Positions 39,225-51,391 of a stretch of DNA of 64,000 bases are shown in pieces. The stretch is taken from assembly GCF_026745355.1 (NCBI RefSeq), contig NC_079206.1:4609044-4673043 (forward strand). Reading direction: 5' to 3'. The notes below the pieces were generated by a model. It worked only from the letters and a program-made list of their open reading frames with translations, did no database searches and was not told the DNA's origin. Every line of letters begins with the position of its first letter. Position 1 is the first letter of the stretch. Origin of the DNA: Beta vulgaris subsp. vulgaris (taxonomy: Eukaryota > Streptophyta > Magnoliopsida > Caryophyllales > Amaranthaceae). The translations under genes were made by a program, and so were the position numbers.

Positions 39225-39769
39225 TTTCCTCGTTTTAATTTAGTTATCACACTTTTTAAATCACAAAATCTTGGGTAATTTTTGAAAAGGAAAGAGATAG
39301 AGAAATAAAATAAAATGGTCTCATGTGCTAGGAGAGAGATAGAGATAAGGTATTACCCAAAATGAAAGTGTTACAACTAAGGCTATGTTTAGTTCACCTG
39401 AAATTTTCTGATCTGAAATTATCTGATCTGATCTGAACTTATTTTTTCTGATCTGATCTGATCTGATCTGAACTTATCTGATCTGATCTGATTACAAGAT
39501 CTTATCTTTTAGATTTTTCTCAATATAGAAGAAAAAATATAGTCATGTGGGGTCTTGTTTGATTCGTCTCAATGAGTACTTTATTAATATTCAATTATTA
39601 TAATTTTTACTAATATGTAATGAAAGATATAATGATTTTTAAATATAAGTATAATCTGAACTGAACTGATCTGATCTGATCTGAAATAAGCAAAAATAAG
39701 GTGAACTGAACATAGCCTAAATTGAAACTTCCTAGAGAAAGTGTCACAACTAAATTGAAACGGAAAAAG
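39225..39769. mobile_element. Stowaway-like MITE split by a Tourist-like MITE
   Basis: Left end TTTCCTCGTTTTAATTTAGT and the inverse of the right end CTTTTTCCGTTTCAATTTAG match, with TA outside both (39223-39224, 39770-39771). A 337-bp Tourist-like element sits inside. Confidence 0.7.
39381..39717. mobile_element. Tourist-like MITE, GATCT-rich (337 bp)
   Basis: Begins GGCTATGTTTAGTTCACC and ends GGTGAACTGAACATAGCC, good terminal inverted repeats, with TAA on both sides (39378-39380, 39718-39720). Near each end are runs of GATCTGATCTGA. It is inserted within a Stowaway-like element, so it is the younger of the two. Confidence 0.85.
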
Positions 39770-39888
39770 TAAAACATTTTGGTGGTAAGGACCTACCTTA
39801 TGCCGGTAGCCTAGGTAGACTTTCATCTGCTAATTCCGACATTGACCAATACCTAAATGTCACATTACCTCCAATTAAATCTTTTTAA

Positions 39889-40175
39889 GGGCTTGTTTGG
39901 TTGAAGTTAGGAAATATAACTTCCCATGAATTTGCATTGTCCATGAAATTTTATTTCTTAGATAGTACATTTTTTTTTTTAGGGTTGAACATGAAAAATT
40001 CTATTTTCCATGAGAATTTTCACTTACCTAAGGGAGCCCAGGTAAGTTATTTCCTCCATTTTGTAGGAGATAGAACTTCCTAAAAAATTCTATTTCTCAT
40101 GATTTTGCCAACCAAACAACAATACATGAATCACTTCATAGAAATTCTAATTTCCTATGCATGAGAATTATCCCC
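39889..40175. mobile_element. Tourist-like MITE, second family, right end lost
   Basis: The left end GGGCTTGTTTGGTTGAAGTT follows TAA. The body matches 42407-42701 (for example CCCATGAATTTGCATTG in both). The right terminal repeat is missing, so the end is approximate. Confidence 0.7.
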
Positions 40176-40800
40176 TTGCCTATTCTTCTTTGCACCATAC
40201 AGGGCGCACACAACATGCTTTTTACCTTACACGAGTATCCAAGAAACACTAACAGCTCCAAATAAAAGAAAAGGAACGACTATGATTTTGCTAATATTTC
40301 CCAATTTAACCCCACTAAATTTGTTAAAAAAAGAACTAAAAGCATAACTTGACAATTCTAGCTTTCTAAAGATAATAAATGAACCTTATCAGTGGAAAAT
40401 TTGTTGACTTTTGAAAAGCAAAAATGCCCTCCATGAAGTGCTTATTTTCTTGAATTTTAAAAGTAGTTTGACAACTTCAATGGTCGAAATTAACAATAGA
40501 AACATACATTTATCAAAGTCCAACGAAATTTCATTATAGAAGACTAGAAGTAAAACGAGAGGTTAGAAATGACATATGTGATAAACTCCATTGGGTGGAG
40601 TAGAGTTTGATCACATACAAAATTAGTAGGGTTCCATCCTAAAATCGATTGGTGATAGATGGACTAACTCACGAATATATATATATTAGTCATTCTCTCT
40701 CTAATTCTTTATTATAGGATAAATAGGATAAATATTTTCTAACTCACTTGTGGATTATATTCTTAATTGGCTTTTGACTTTTCAATTTAGTCAAACAACC

Positions 40801-41104
40801 AAAAAAAGTGTTTGGTTATTGGCTTTTTGGTTGGCTGAAAAGCTGACTTTTAAGCTAAAATGAAAGAGCTGTCTGGAATAGTTTTTTAGATTGACTTTTG
40901 GCTTATTGACCCACAAACTCTCTAATAAACAGCCAACAACCACAATTAATGTTGCCAAACACTTTTGCAAACAACTGGCTTAAACAGGCAATTTAAAAAA
41001 CCAATACATACAGCTAATGCTTCCAGAATTCAGCCAGTCAAACAAGCCAACTAAACCAGCCAAAAATCAACAGCCAACAACCAACCGCCGATTGCCAAAC
41101 AACC
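40801..41104. mobile_element. MITE-like block with GTTTGG termini
   Basis: Ends GTGTTTGGTTATTGGC and, inverted, GTTGTTTGGCAATCGGC; the interior is rich in GGCTGAAA/CAGCCAAC words. I could not define a target duplication, so the boundaries are approximate. Confidence 0.4.
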
Positions 41105-42352
41105 TCTTTATATTATGTCATTTAAAAAATAGCCGATCTTTTTTACTTTTGTGGGCTTAGAACAATGTCCAATCTCTATCGTTTACAACATCACATTGGC
41201 CCGCTAATGCAAAGTAATACTACTAGTAGTCTAGTACTATATGGTGTACAGAAAATGAGTGAGAGGTGTACGCACAAGACTAGAATCTTCAAACTAAAAT
41301 GAGACAAAATGTGTAACAATCAGATGATCTCAATAATCCTAACTAGTAACTACTAACTACACCCACCCTTGCAACCTTTGTTCCCTTACAGCAAATTCTA
41401 TCTACCTGCCGACGTTTGACCTTGTTTATTAATTTGTTTGTCTCTCTCATATATCATATCATCATATGCTCTTATTTTCCTAGTTGGGATGACAAAGGGA
41501 GAAATTATAAAGACAACTACACCATTTCGTAAATGATATTGCTCTAGAAGCTCTTCTCGTAAGAAAGGTCTTTTATGATTTTTTTTCTTACTAGAAAAAA
41601 GCATAATAATAAAAGTCACTCAACAATCATACTTAGAGATGACAATTCATTCCTTTAGCTTCGTCTCATGTCGTATTTGATATAGCTTTAAGTCATATTG
41701 TATTCAGATCTACTATCGATTTATTTTTTATGATAATGAATAATAATCACTTGAATACTTCAATTTTCAAATCCAATAATCTATTTAGGTTCAGCTCAGA
41801 TCATAGTTTAAGTCAAAACATAGACTAATAATTATTCAAATTTGAGCCGAGTAGTCCAAATATGGGTAATGAGATACAAATAAATTTTGTCAAGTGTAGT
41901 TAACCTTATCGGTAAAAAAGAAAAGTAAACGTTAGCTTTGATTTAAAACCAATTGTATTATTAGTTGGTTCACTAAATATTTTCCTGTACTAGAGGGACC
42001 GAAACCATGCAAGTGATGCAACAAGTTGCATGTATAAGGGTCCAAGAGCAACATAATTTACAAAATTACTCCATAATTTACAAAATTACTTGACAAAAAT
42101 CAATTGTTCATAGTGACACTCATTTATTGAGCACCAAAGTCAAAAGATGGTTCAATCAACTTCTAAAAAGAACCTTCTTTCTGGTGAATGGAGGTGAGAA
42201 GTGGACAATTTCTTGCACCCCACTTCGTGTTAATTGATATTACATAAATGCAATAAATTGTTGAAAAAAAAGCAAAAGAAGGCGCTATTTTTATCTGTAC
42301 TTGTGTGCATAACAGTATCCTATATGCATATTGAAAATAATACTAGTATATA

Positions 42353-42853
42353 CTTCGTTCGTTATTTAATAATTGTAACATATAGGAGTTCGACATTTTT
42401 TAATGAGGGCTCGTTTGGTTGAAGTTGGGAAGTATAGTTTCCCATGAATTTGCATTGCTTATGAAATTTTATTTTCTAGGAAGTACATTTTTTTATTTGG
42501 TTGAACATGGGAAATTCTATTCCCATGGGAATTTCCACTTACTTAGAGGGGCCTAGGTAAGTTATTTCTTCCATTTTGTAGGAAATATAACTTCCTACGA
42601 AGGTTTACTTCCCATGTTTATGCCAACCAAACAACAACACATATATTTACTTCCTAGGAATTCTAATTTCCCATCCATTTAAAGGTTAACCAAACAAGCT
42701 CTAAGAAGGTGAGAAAGATAGACAGAGATGAAAAAAAAACCCATGTGATAAAAAGAGAAATAGAGAGAAAACATAATCAAATTTAGTAATGTTGAAATTA
42801 ATATGAAACTTCCAAATAAAGATTATATTACAATAATAAAAGAGCGGAGGAAG
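42353..42853. mobile_element. Stowaway-like MITE split by a Tourist-like MITE
   Basis: Left end CTTCGTTCGTTATTTAATAA and the inverse of the right end CTTCCTCCGCTCTTTTATTA match over about 30 bp, with TA on each side. Element 42407-42701 interrupts it. Confidence 0.7.
42407..42701. mobile_element. Tourist-like MITE, second family, complete copy (295 bp)
   Basis: Begins GGGCTCGTTTGGTTGAAG; inverted right end GAGCTTGTTTGGTTAACC. Flanks are TGA and TAA, an imperfect 3-bp duplication. It shares its body with 39889-40175. Confidence 0.75.
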
Positions 42854-43043
42854 TATATGTATATATGCACATTTGAATAAACATTTTTGCAAGGATACTG
42901 ACAGCATTTTTTTCTCTAACTGTAGTGAGAGCAGTTACAGCAAAATACACCAAAAACACTTGTATCTTTACAAATTAATGCAATAAATTATTCACTATAA
43001 AAGGACTACACTCCATAGTCCAAAAATATACTCCTAATTATTG

Positions 43044-43079
43044 AAGAAAAAGAAAGAAAGAAAGAAAGAAAGAAAAGAG
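43044..43079. repeat. AAAG tetranucleotide microsatellite
   Basis: About eight AAAG units in a row. A likely length-variable marker, with no coding role. Confidence 0.9.
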
Positions 43080-43282
43080 ACCATATAATCTCCTTCGCTA
43101 AACTGCTCACTAGATCATACAGCATGAGCTGTTGTATACAAGGCACGGCTCTTTCAGCTGCGAGGATCAGTTCACAGAATTTGCACAACTCACAAACAGC
43201 AGTAACGTGGAAGTATTAACCACATTTACCACTACATTTCCACCTCCGGCAGCCAAAACATATCGCAACAAATAACATAATA

Positions 43283-43553
43283 CTCCCTCCATCGCAAATC
43301 ACAATTCGCGCACATTTGCTTTAGGTACGAAGTTTTTGGAGTATGAAGTGGCTATTTGAAGATATTCATTTGAGAGAGATAAAAGTATGTAGTATAATTG
43401 AGAATTATGTGTAAATTTCATTGGGAAAAAAAGAAACAGTTGATGTGATGAGGGATAATGGGTTAAAATCATGATTGAGATGGGGTCCCAACCCATAGTC
43501 AGAATTGTTTTAGATACCCCAAAATGGCAAAATATATTTTGAGATGGAGGTAG
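43283..43553. mobile_element. Stowaway-like MITE downstream of the kinase gene (271 bp)
   Basis: CTCCCTCCATCGCAAATCA at the left and TTTTGAGATGGAGGTAG at the right, with TA on both sides, is the classical Stowaway structure. It lies just past the kinase stop and may be in or near the 3' UTR. Confidence 0.85.
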
Positions 43554-43668
43554 TAAATTAGTAATGCACCACAACAGTGATAACACAATATACAATGAAG
43601 CAGTTTTCAGCTGCATACATTCTCGGACTCCTTTGTCATGTCACTCTTTTGCACTGTGTTCTTGCTTC

Positions 43669-46600
43669 CTAAAATGGTAACGGTAAGTTTTTTCGTACAG
43701 GAGGATGTGCGGCTGCTGGAATACTTTGAAGTATTCCAGTCATTCTCTGGATAAGGTCTTCAAATGAAGGACGCAGTTCCGGTTCGCTGCTTATTGATTA
43801 TTGCATAACAGCACCGGTGTTCAGTTTTTCTTGTAGTTAGCTTTTTAAACCTATTTTTCTTAGGAAAGCAAGAACATTTGAATAGAGAAGATTGATTTAC
43901 CTTTGCCAGCATTCATTTATGATGGATGAAATTCTAGGATCAGTGTCTTCTGGTAAGTCTAACCTACTATTCATAAATCCTACTACCGCGACAACCTTTC
44001 CAAATAAAAACAAAAATTCTTTAGAAAAACATTTATATGATTGCATTTTGGACTGTTTCAATCTAGTAAAAGACACAGCAAAGGGAACATAAGGAGAAAG
44101 AAAGAACCTGCAAAGCATTCAGATTATCCCATGGGATTTTGACAGTTACCAGTTCCCATAGGATGACACCGAAACTGAATACATCTGACCTGTCCAAGAA
44201 AGCAGGAAGAAAAACCTTTAGGAAAATTCAGATCAGTGTTCGGCCAAAGAATAAGAGAGAACTCCAGAAGAGCACAGTATATTATTAGTAAATCTCAAAA
44301 TCTACATCCTATATTGGATCATCAAAATTTCAAAAGAAAGTTCCTAAGATCATTTATCAGTGTTATCAATGCAATTTCATGGACTTATGTTTTAAGGGAT
44401 TAAAACTTGTATTTGATGGTTGGTTACCATGCATTTCTTCTTGCACTAGTGAACTTTCTTCTTTTTCTATCGAATTTCAGTTCACATATACTATCACAAA
44501 TTATCTTTTCGAGTTATCAACTCCCAATCAAAGAACCAGTGAGCTTGTGATCCCTATATTGGACAGGAAGCAGGACATTTAGTTTGTGATAGTGTATGTG
44601 TTAATGTGTATGTAATGAACTGATATTAGGGGGAGGGTAATTTAAGTATTATCTTGATTAGTAGCTTGGGTAATAAGCTAGGTAGGTTATTAACGGAAAT
44701 ACTCTATATATAGGGGAAATGAGAAAGGGAAAGGGATGCTAAATATCGATGAGTGTTTTTTTAGTGTCTTTTGGGAGAGAGCAAGCCTCTCGAAAGCTTG
44801 TATTTATCCTTTTATCATCAGTTTTCCAGAAAATTATCAATCCAACTCTGAGTTAACTTGCTAATCTTGTTCTTAATCAGTCCAAGTTATGCTAGTTCAT
44901 AACAGTGTATCAGCATATTGCTGGGAAAAGAAAGATGCACAGCTAAAGGAGAACTTTACTACAGGTTTGAACATCTATATATGGGTAGCTAAATCATATA
45001 CTACCTTTTTTTCTTATTAATCTATATTGTTTGACTTTCATGCTTGAATGCAGAACTTCTATCAATAGTATCTTTAATTATCTACAAGTAAAAGTTTGAT
45101 AAGTGAAAATATATGTTGAGAGTTGAAAAAATCTAACAAGATCTCAGAAGCATGTTTTTATGTACATCTATATCACCAATGATGGTCAAGCGAAGTATAT
45201 GCGTTGTGGCAAAGTACAAAGAGTGTAAATTTATTTTTAAAAAAGGGAGTATAACAACCGACAGAAAAAAAAACGATTATGGTGAGTCTAATTCTGTGGA
45301 CATTAGATAGTAACACAAGCATATACTTCTAGCTTATAAGGCTTAAGGTGACATGCCCACCTTTATGATTTCTATGAAGCGGTGTCATATACACTAATTA
45401 AAGGAAAGAAGATTTCAGGCATTACGATCTTACTTTTCATTGGAGCGGTCACTCCGCAGGACTTCTGGTGCCATCCACTGAGGCTGCAAGATGATTATAG
45501 AAGAATTAGTAAACTTACAAAACAAGAGGGTGACCTTACCATTAGCAGATATAATTGCACTGAATGCAACTGCCGAGTTCTGTTATACAGTCAATGTTCA
45601 GAGTGAACATAGAGCTTGAAATTTGACTTGATGAGTATCTTACAGTTCCTCCTCCAGATTTCGCCGTCAAGAAGGTCGCATTCTTCAACTTTGATAACCC
45701 AAAGTCGCCAACCTAATACATGAGCTTTCGTGTGAGCCGCCCTTCAATATTTAGATGCTTAACTGAAAGAAGAAGAAATGAGCTTTTTAACCAGCAATAG
45801 TTACCTTCACGTTCCAGTTCTTGTCAACAAGCAAGTTTGATGATTTCAAGTCCCGGTGAACTATAGGAGGATTTCTGCGATGTAAATAATTCATACCCCT
45901 AGCCTGCAGACAAGGAAAAAAAAATGAGAGACATGCCTTCGGAGCAGCAATGATATTTTAATGTTTATATCTGAACAAAGTCATACAACATCAAGAGCCA
46001 TCTTCAAACGCCGCTTGAGATCCAACACCTGATTGCTCCTGTGAAGTATCTTGAAGAGACTTCCCCTGTGATATTAACAAGTTCAAATATAAGTAGCATG
46101 TCTCTTGCATCTTTTACAGCATCGGAATCATGAACGTAATAGTAAGGGAATGACAACTTGAACTCTTGAAGCTGTGGGAACATATTTACAGATTTTATCA
46201 TATATCTTTCCCCCAAGCAATATCATTTGTTTGGCCAAAGCATATAAGCTATATCTTAAGATATGATTCATGATAGGAAACAGGCAAAAGTTGGATGTCA
46301 GGGAAACGGAAAGAAAAAGAAAGCCGCGTCATCTAACATTTCAGTATTACCTTGGAAGAAACTCGGTGACAATTGCAAGCCGTTCCTGTGAGTAACATGC
46401 TCCCATGAAGAGCAAGACATTTGGATGCCTCAATTTCCTCATTATACCAATCTGCAGAGTGCAGTGTGTTACATTTATAACTCGTTTCCTCTAATGGTTC
46501 TGGAAAGGTTGAAATCATTGCAAACCTCACCTCCTTTTTGTAATCCAGTAGGGTCCCCTCACTGTAATCTTTCCCAAAATAAACTTTGATAGCAACATCC

Positions 46601-49600
46601 TGTGTGATGGACGAAATAATTAAGTTCCTATTCATGGAAGTACCCTTATTTTTTTCTACTAGACCAACAGCTTGAGACTCTAAATTGAACTAGAACTTAC
46701 CGATCCATTCCAAAGTCCATGATATACAGCAGCAAAAGAACCTATAGAGCAGAAATGCAAGTAAATACTAATGTGAAAGTTAGGCTTTGTTCTTTTGGAC
46801 TGAATTAATAAAGATTCAGTTTAATTCAGTTCAGTTCAGATCAGATCAGTTAGTTAGTTTCCTCACACAGTTTTCATTCATTTCAACTCGCTTCAGTTCA
46901 GTTTAGTTCAGTTCAGTTTATTTCATTTCAAACAAATTCATTTCAGTTCAGTTCATGCTTATTAGCAATGACACTCTTCACGTTTACAGTACCATCAACG
47001 ACATAAATGGGTGGTACAACATATATAATATGATGATATGATCCAGTTACCTTGACCAATATTCTCACCCAACTGTAGGTCCTCCCACTGAATATCAGAA
47101 TCAACCATTGAACTCGACTCACTATCACCTTTGCTTGACGAGCTACCAGCACTTCCAGAAAAGTTCTCCCCTGAACTAGGAGAAGTTTTAGCTCCTACTA
47201 GTCGTTCGGAAGCATCTTCCCTTTCTGCAGCCTTAGGCTCTTCCACCTCAGGGTTTGCATCCTTATCATTCATATGCAAGCCGAATACGGGCAAGATCTT
47301 TGGTAGTATAGGCTCCTTAAAATGTTCATAAAACACTCCAAGTGAAGGAACCTTTTCTAAATCATAGGACTTCCTATTTTCATTCACATGTGCACTTTTA
47401 CCAGGAAGTGGGAAATGTCGGACATCACCAATATAATTATTAGATGTAATATCTTTTGAGTTTCTGGCAGAGCATTGTTGCCCGATGCCATTCTGTACAG
47501 GGCCATCATCACTTGTTTGAACATTGTTGCCATCGCTCTTCTTTCGGAATTTTGCCAAAAACTTTGCTGCCTGGGTTCATTTTCAGCACAAGCTACTGAT
47601 TAGAATACTCATAGTACCTAGGTGAAATGCTAAATCGTACTCAAACATTATTATCTGGGCTGTAGCAAATTATAGCCCATTTCATCACAACCTGTTTAAT
47701 ATGTCAAACTACCCATTTCATCACACAGGACATACACAAACAAACTTCTTTGTCAAAGTCAAACATAGAGGAGGCAATCGTCCAAGCATAGGTAATGTTT
47801 TACCAGAGCACAAAGGCCAAGGGATCAGAATCATTTTCACAATAGTGCACCTACTAGATAGCCCCAACGTTCACATTAAATTAATAGAAGTTAACATAGT
47901 TATCCAACTCAGACATTCGACGGGAAAATATTCATAAATTTTGAAGGCTACATGTAGACACAAATCTTCTCAATCTAATGGCAAATCAAAAGAATAGATA
48001 AATACCACTTTTGCAGGTTGAGCCATCATAGACTCCTCTGCATGAGAGCCTTTACCTTGACTATCATTCTTAGCTAGCTGCAAGTAAGAAACACAACTGA
48101 AACCTTCAAAAAAACTGAAAGACCATCCAACATCATCATATCTAATGTTGAAGGGATAAATAAGCATACGTCAATTTTCTGCTTAATTTGAACCACATCT
48201 TCAGCATCCAAAACATATGCATCTTCGTCCCTGGAAGTGTCATCTCTGCGTATGCGTCCTAGGACCTTCGACGCCTGATCAGTCACACCATCACTCTTTC
48301 AGCAACTGGAACAGGAAGAATCAAGAAATAATGGAAGAGATATGTTACAGTAACATATAAGCACCAGATCGGAAATAGAAGAAGCCATCTGTGGCTTTGA
48401 TGCAATCTGTGGCCTTTGTTGCCACTGAATCTTTTTCATGTTATCCTGTGGTTCCCTAGGTTGATTTGCTTTCATGTTTTTATGAAGCTCCGCAGCACTT
48501 GAAACAGTGATAACACCAACAAGCTCATCATCCTCATATAACGGACTATGAGTCACTAGCGCCATTAAAGTCTCACCAGACCTCTTCTTAAAAGGGAACT
48601 GACCTGACCAAGATTGGCCAAAGTGCAGCTTTTCCCAGATGGGCTCCATGTACGGCAAATATTCTTCTTCAATAAGAAGGTCCCAGAAACATTGCCCTGT
48701 TGCTTCATAGTCCTTCCATCCATAAAGCTTCTCTGCAGCACGGTTCCTGTAACACAATTGCGCACCTCTATATGACACATTTTTGAAAGCATCAAACTTT
48801 TCATATTAGCATTCATGAACAAAAAATCTGGGAAGTGAAATAGTTGACGAAATTCAGCAACTGTAATACTTAGTAATTAATATAAACACATATAAGCATC
48901 TTCACTTGGATTAGATAAGTCAGTGTCCCAGCTCCAAGAACATCAAATAGCAAGTTTTTACATTGTGGTCGGGATGTGAAATAGCAAATACTCAAAAATG
49001 TAATAAACTCCAATTAGTAATAACTGGCAATCCTCTTCTCTGCAAAAGTTTTCTCCAAAACCTTATGTTCCAAAATCCGAAATCATATTGCAACGTCAAG
49101 CCTTATGATGACCATGTCTTGGTAACCGAAAAATTGAAACTACAGAAAGGTATGCCAGATAGGTTCAGGTACCAAATTTCCATTCAATTCCGCCTTGTTT
49201 GGTTGAGCTTTTTGGGAACCTGGAAATGGATTCAGTAATCTGAATCCATTTCTCCTTGTTTGGTTGAGTAGTAGGTTAACCATTACCCTTACTTGAGGAT
49301 AACCCAAACCCCCCAAAATGTTACCCTCTAAATTAGAAGAGTAACAAAATCATTTCCATTCACTTACAATTGATTCCTTTTCATTGTTGAACCAAACACC
49401 CAATAAACGAAACGATTATCGTTACCATTTCTCTCCTCTACTCGATTTCATTCCCTTACCATTTCTCTATTTGAATCAAACGCCCCCTCAACCTTAACCC
49501 TTGCAGAAACACAATCACTATGTAATTACCATATAACTAACTTCGAACAAGATTTTTCACTCTACTAAAGAACACCAGCTAACATACTAGACAAAATTGG

Positions 49601-50118
49601 AAGGAAATCACCGACTTAGAAATTCTCAGAACAAGTACTTAGTTCAGTATCTCTCCACAAATAGACATTACCCAAATCTCATACACTTCCCAAATTACAA
49701 AAATTTAAAAACCATATACTATATCCAAAACAATCCACATTCTATTACTACCCAACTATAATATATATATCCACAGATTTTATTATTACCTAACTGTTGT
49801 ATTGCCATCACCAAATAACCCAGAAAACCCATTTTTTTTAAAAAAAAAGACATGAACTTGAAAAGGGTGAAGAAAATCCATATACCAGAAAATGATCTCT
49901 CGAGAAGAAGGTGAAGTCACGTGCACAGCATGATCCATAGACTGAAGCACGTGACTGTAGGGATTACCATTCCTGAAGTTACCGGGAAATGACGTCACCT
50001 GAACTCGGTCAGCACGAGTGAGTTGGTTTAACCGTGCTCTAAGACTCGCTTGACTCACCTCTAACTCGGCACATTTTTTGACCAAAACTCGGAGATTTGA
50101 TGAGTCGTCGGAACCCAT
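43669..50118 (-). CDS. PAS domain-containing Raf-like protein kinase (At4g23050-like)
   Basis: Fifteen minus-strand exons join in frame to 704 residues: 50118-49886, 48746-48365, 48274-48170, 48077-48006, 47570-47051, 46741-46701, 46599-46531, 46451-46351, 46065-45987, 45903-45805, 45712-45644, 45483-45434, 44189-44108, 43995-43901, 43786-43669. A short coiled coil (about 8-35) precedes a PAS domain (about 45-160) containing [15 protein letters not shown]. The middle is Ser/Asp-rich and probably disordered. The kinase domain (about 430-685) has the glycine loop GQGSFAAVY, VAIK lysine K456, HRDLKSSN (D552), DFG (D570) and GTPQWMAPE. All catalytic residues are present. Plant Raf-like kinases signal in hormone and stress pathways; PAS domains sense ligands or bind partners. 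No substrate can be read here. Start 50118 is the first in-frame Met; a second possible first exon lies upstream at 53203-53561. Intron 12 (44190-45433) holds an LTR-like block. Confidence 0.93.
44585..44904 (+). repeat. Possible LTR remnant in kinase intron 12
   Basis: It begins TGTGATAGTG and ends CATAACA, with a TATA-like CTCTATATATAGG (about 44701-44713). It is followed by GTGTATCAGC, which resembles a worn initiator-tRNA primer-binding site. No partner LTR or target duplication was found, so this is a weak call. Confidence 0.35.
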
Positions 50119-50542
50119 TTATCGAATATTCTCTCTCCTCGCCGGAGATAATTGCCGGTGATCGTGGAAAAATTTGGGAAATTGTGCGCATAATGACCTC
50201 TTCGCATTGGATTGCTTTCCAGTTTGCGACTTTTTTTTGGTTAAATTTAGTTTTCGATAATAAATTATACTAGTAGAATTTTCGTTAGGTGAACAGTGAA
50301 ATAATTTTAAACTATGGTGTTAATTTTTTTTCTGTTACGTGTAGTTGCACGTAGTAATGTATTAATTAATTAAAGGGGAAAGTGAAAAGGGGCCGCCACC
50401 TTGCACGTGATGGCCGGAAGAAGCAAGCAAATGAGTACAGAGTACTCCCTCTGTTTTTTTTATTGTTCTCACTTAGAATTTTTTTTCAATTTTTTTTTCA
50501 TTTAAAAGAAAAAATATAGTTATGTGAGGACGTCTTAGAGAG

Positions 50543-51391
50543 CACTCATGGTACACCCGGGTGTACCATGAGCATGGTACATCCAGGTATTTTTGTAATA
50601 AATTAGAACCTCAGGGGCACGTTTGTAATTTCGCATACTCTCTTTCCTGTTGCTCTTCTGCGTGCTTTCACTGCCATTTTTTCCGGCGACGCTGTCGGAC
50701 CTGCCGCTGCTCATTTCCGACGGGGTGTGCGACAACGACTGACCGTTTGTTCGTCATTTTTGTCGTCGTTGTTGTTTCAAGGCTCATTTCTCTCAATTCT
50801 TTCTCTCTCTTCTTTCTCGCCGGAAACATAGAAATCAAAACTTCCACGATCTGAAATTCGCGAGATGATGATGATGAGGCGACTGAAATTCCATGATTTG
50901 AAAGTCGATAGATCTGAAATTCGCGAAACAAAAAGAAACGAGTTGAAATTCGTCGATTTGTTTAATTTCTCAATGTTCATTTGTGTTGTTCTTGTTGTTT
51001 TGCTCATTGTTGTTCATTTTTTCAATTGATTTGCTGTTGTTCTGTTCTTGTTGTTTCAATAGTTCTCTCTCTCCTCCTTCCTTCCAAACATAACAATGAC
51101 AAAGTTTCCAGATCTAAAATTTGCGGAAAAAAAAAAATCCCAGAACTGAAATTGAGGAAGAAGATGATGAGCAAATGACCATGTTGGCTCGTTTGGGTAA
51201 AAGTGTGCTCATTTTCTTAAATGAGTAAAAATGCTTACTCATTTTGCTCACTTGCTCATTTTACTCATTTCCTCATTTTACTCATTTGCTCATTTGCTCA
51301 TTTTGTTCGTTTGCTCATTTTGCTTATTTGCTGAAAATAACCTTGGGTGTACCATGCTCATGGTACACCCAGGTCTATTATAAAGATTCTC
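50543..51391. mobile_element. Hairpin-ended repeat, copy C (849 bp)
   Basis: The left end again carries the palindrome centred on CCCGGG followed by GAGCATGGTACATCC. The right end has GGTGTACCATG-CT-CATGGTACA, ACCCAGGTCTATTATA and ATTCTC. The interior has a TTGCTCATTT minisatellite (about 51200-51330) and unique DNA different from copy B. No clear target duplication. Confidence 0.7.

Larger units (their letters stand above)
33748..43668. other. 10-kb intergenic region, mostly transposable elements
   Basis: No gene is supported between the IQD start and the kinase stop. Individually listed elements fill a large share: an expanded hAT-like element (34169-36123), two hairpin-ended repeats (36276-36538, 38238-39126), a foldback element (36723-37440), Tourist-in-Stowaway nests (39225-39769, 42353-42853), a truncated Tourist-like copy (39889-40175), a MITE-like block (40801-41104), an AAAG microsatellite and a Stowaway (43283-43553). 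Between them the DNA is AT-rich and featureless. About 33750-34100 should contain the IQD promoter, including a GA-rich run near 33788-33800. Confidence 0.7.

Noticed and set aside
43786..43799. Alternative acceptor three bases upstream for kinase exon 15
   Set aside because: It would add one Ser; the CAG acceptor gives the usual WQSEPELRP sequence. The frame is the same either way, so this is a minor uncertainty.
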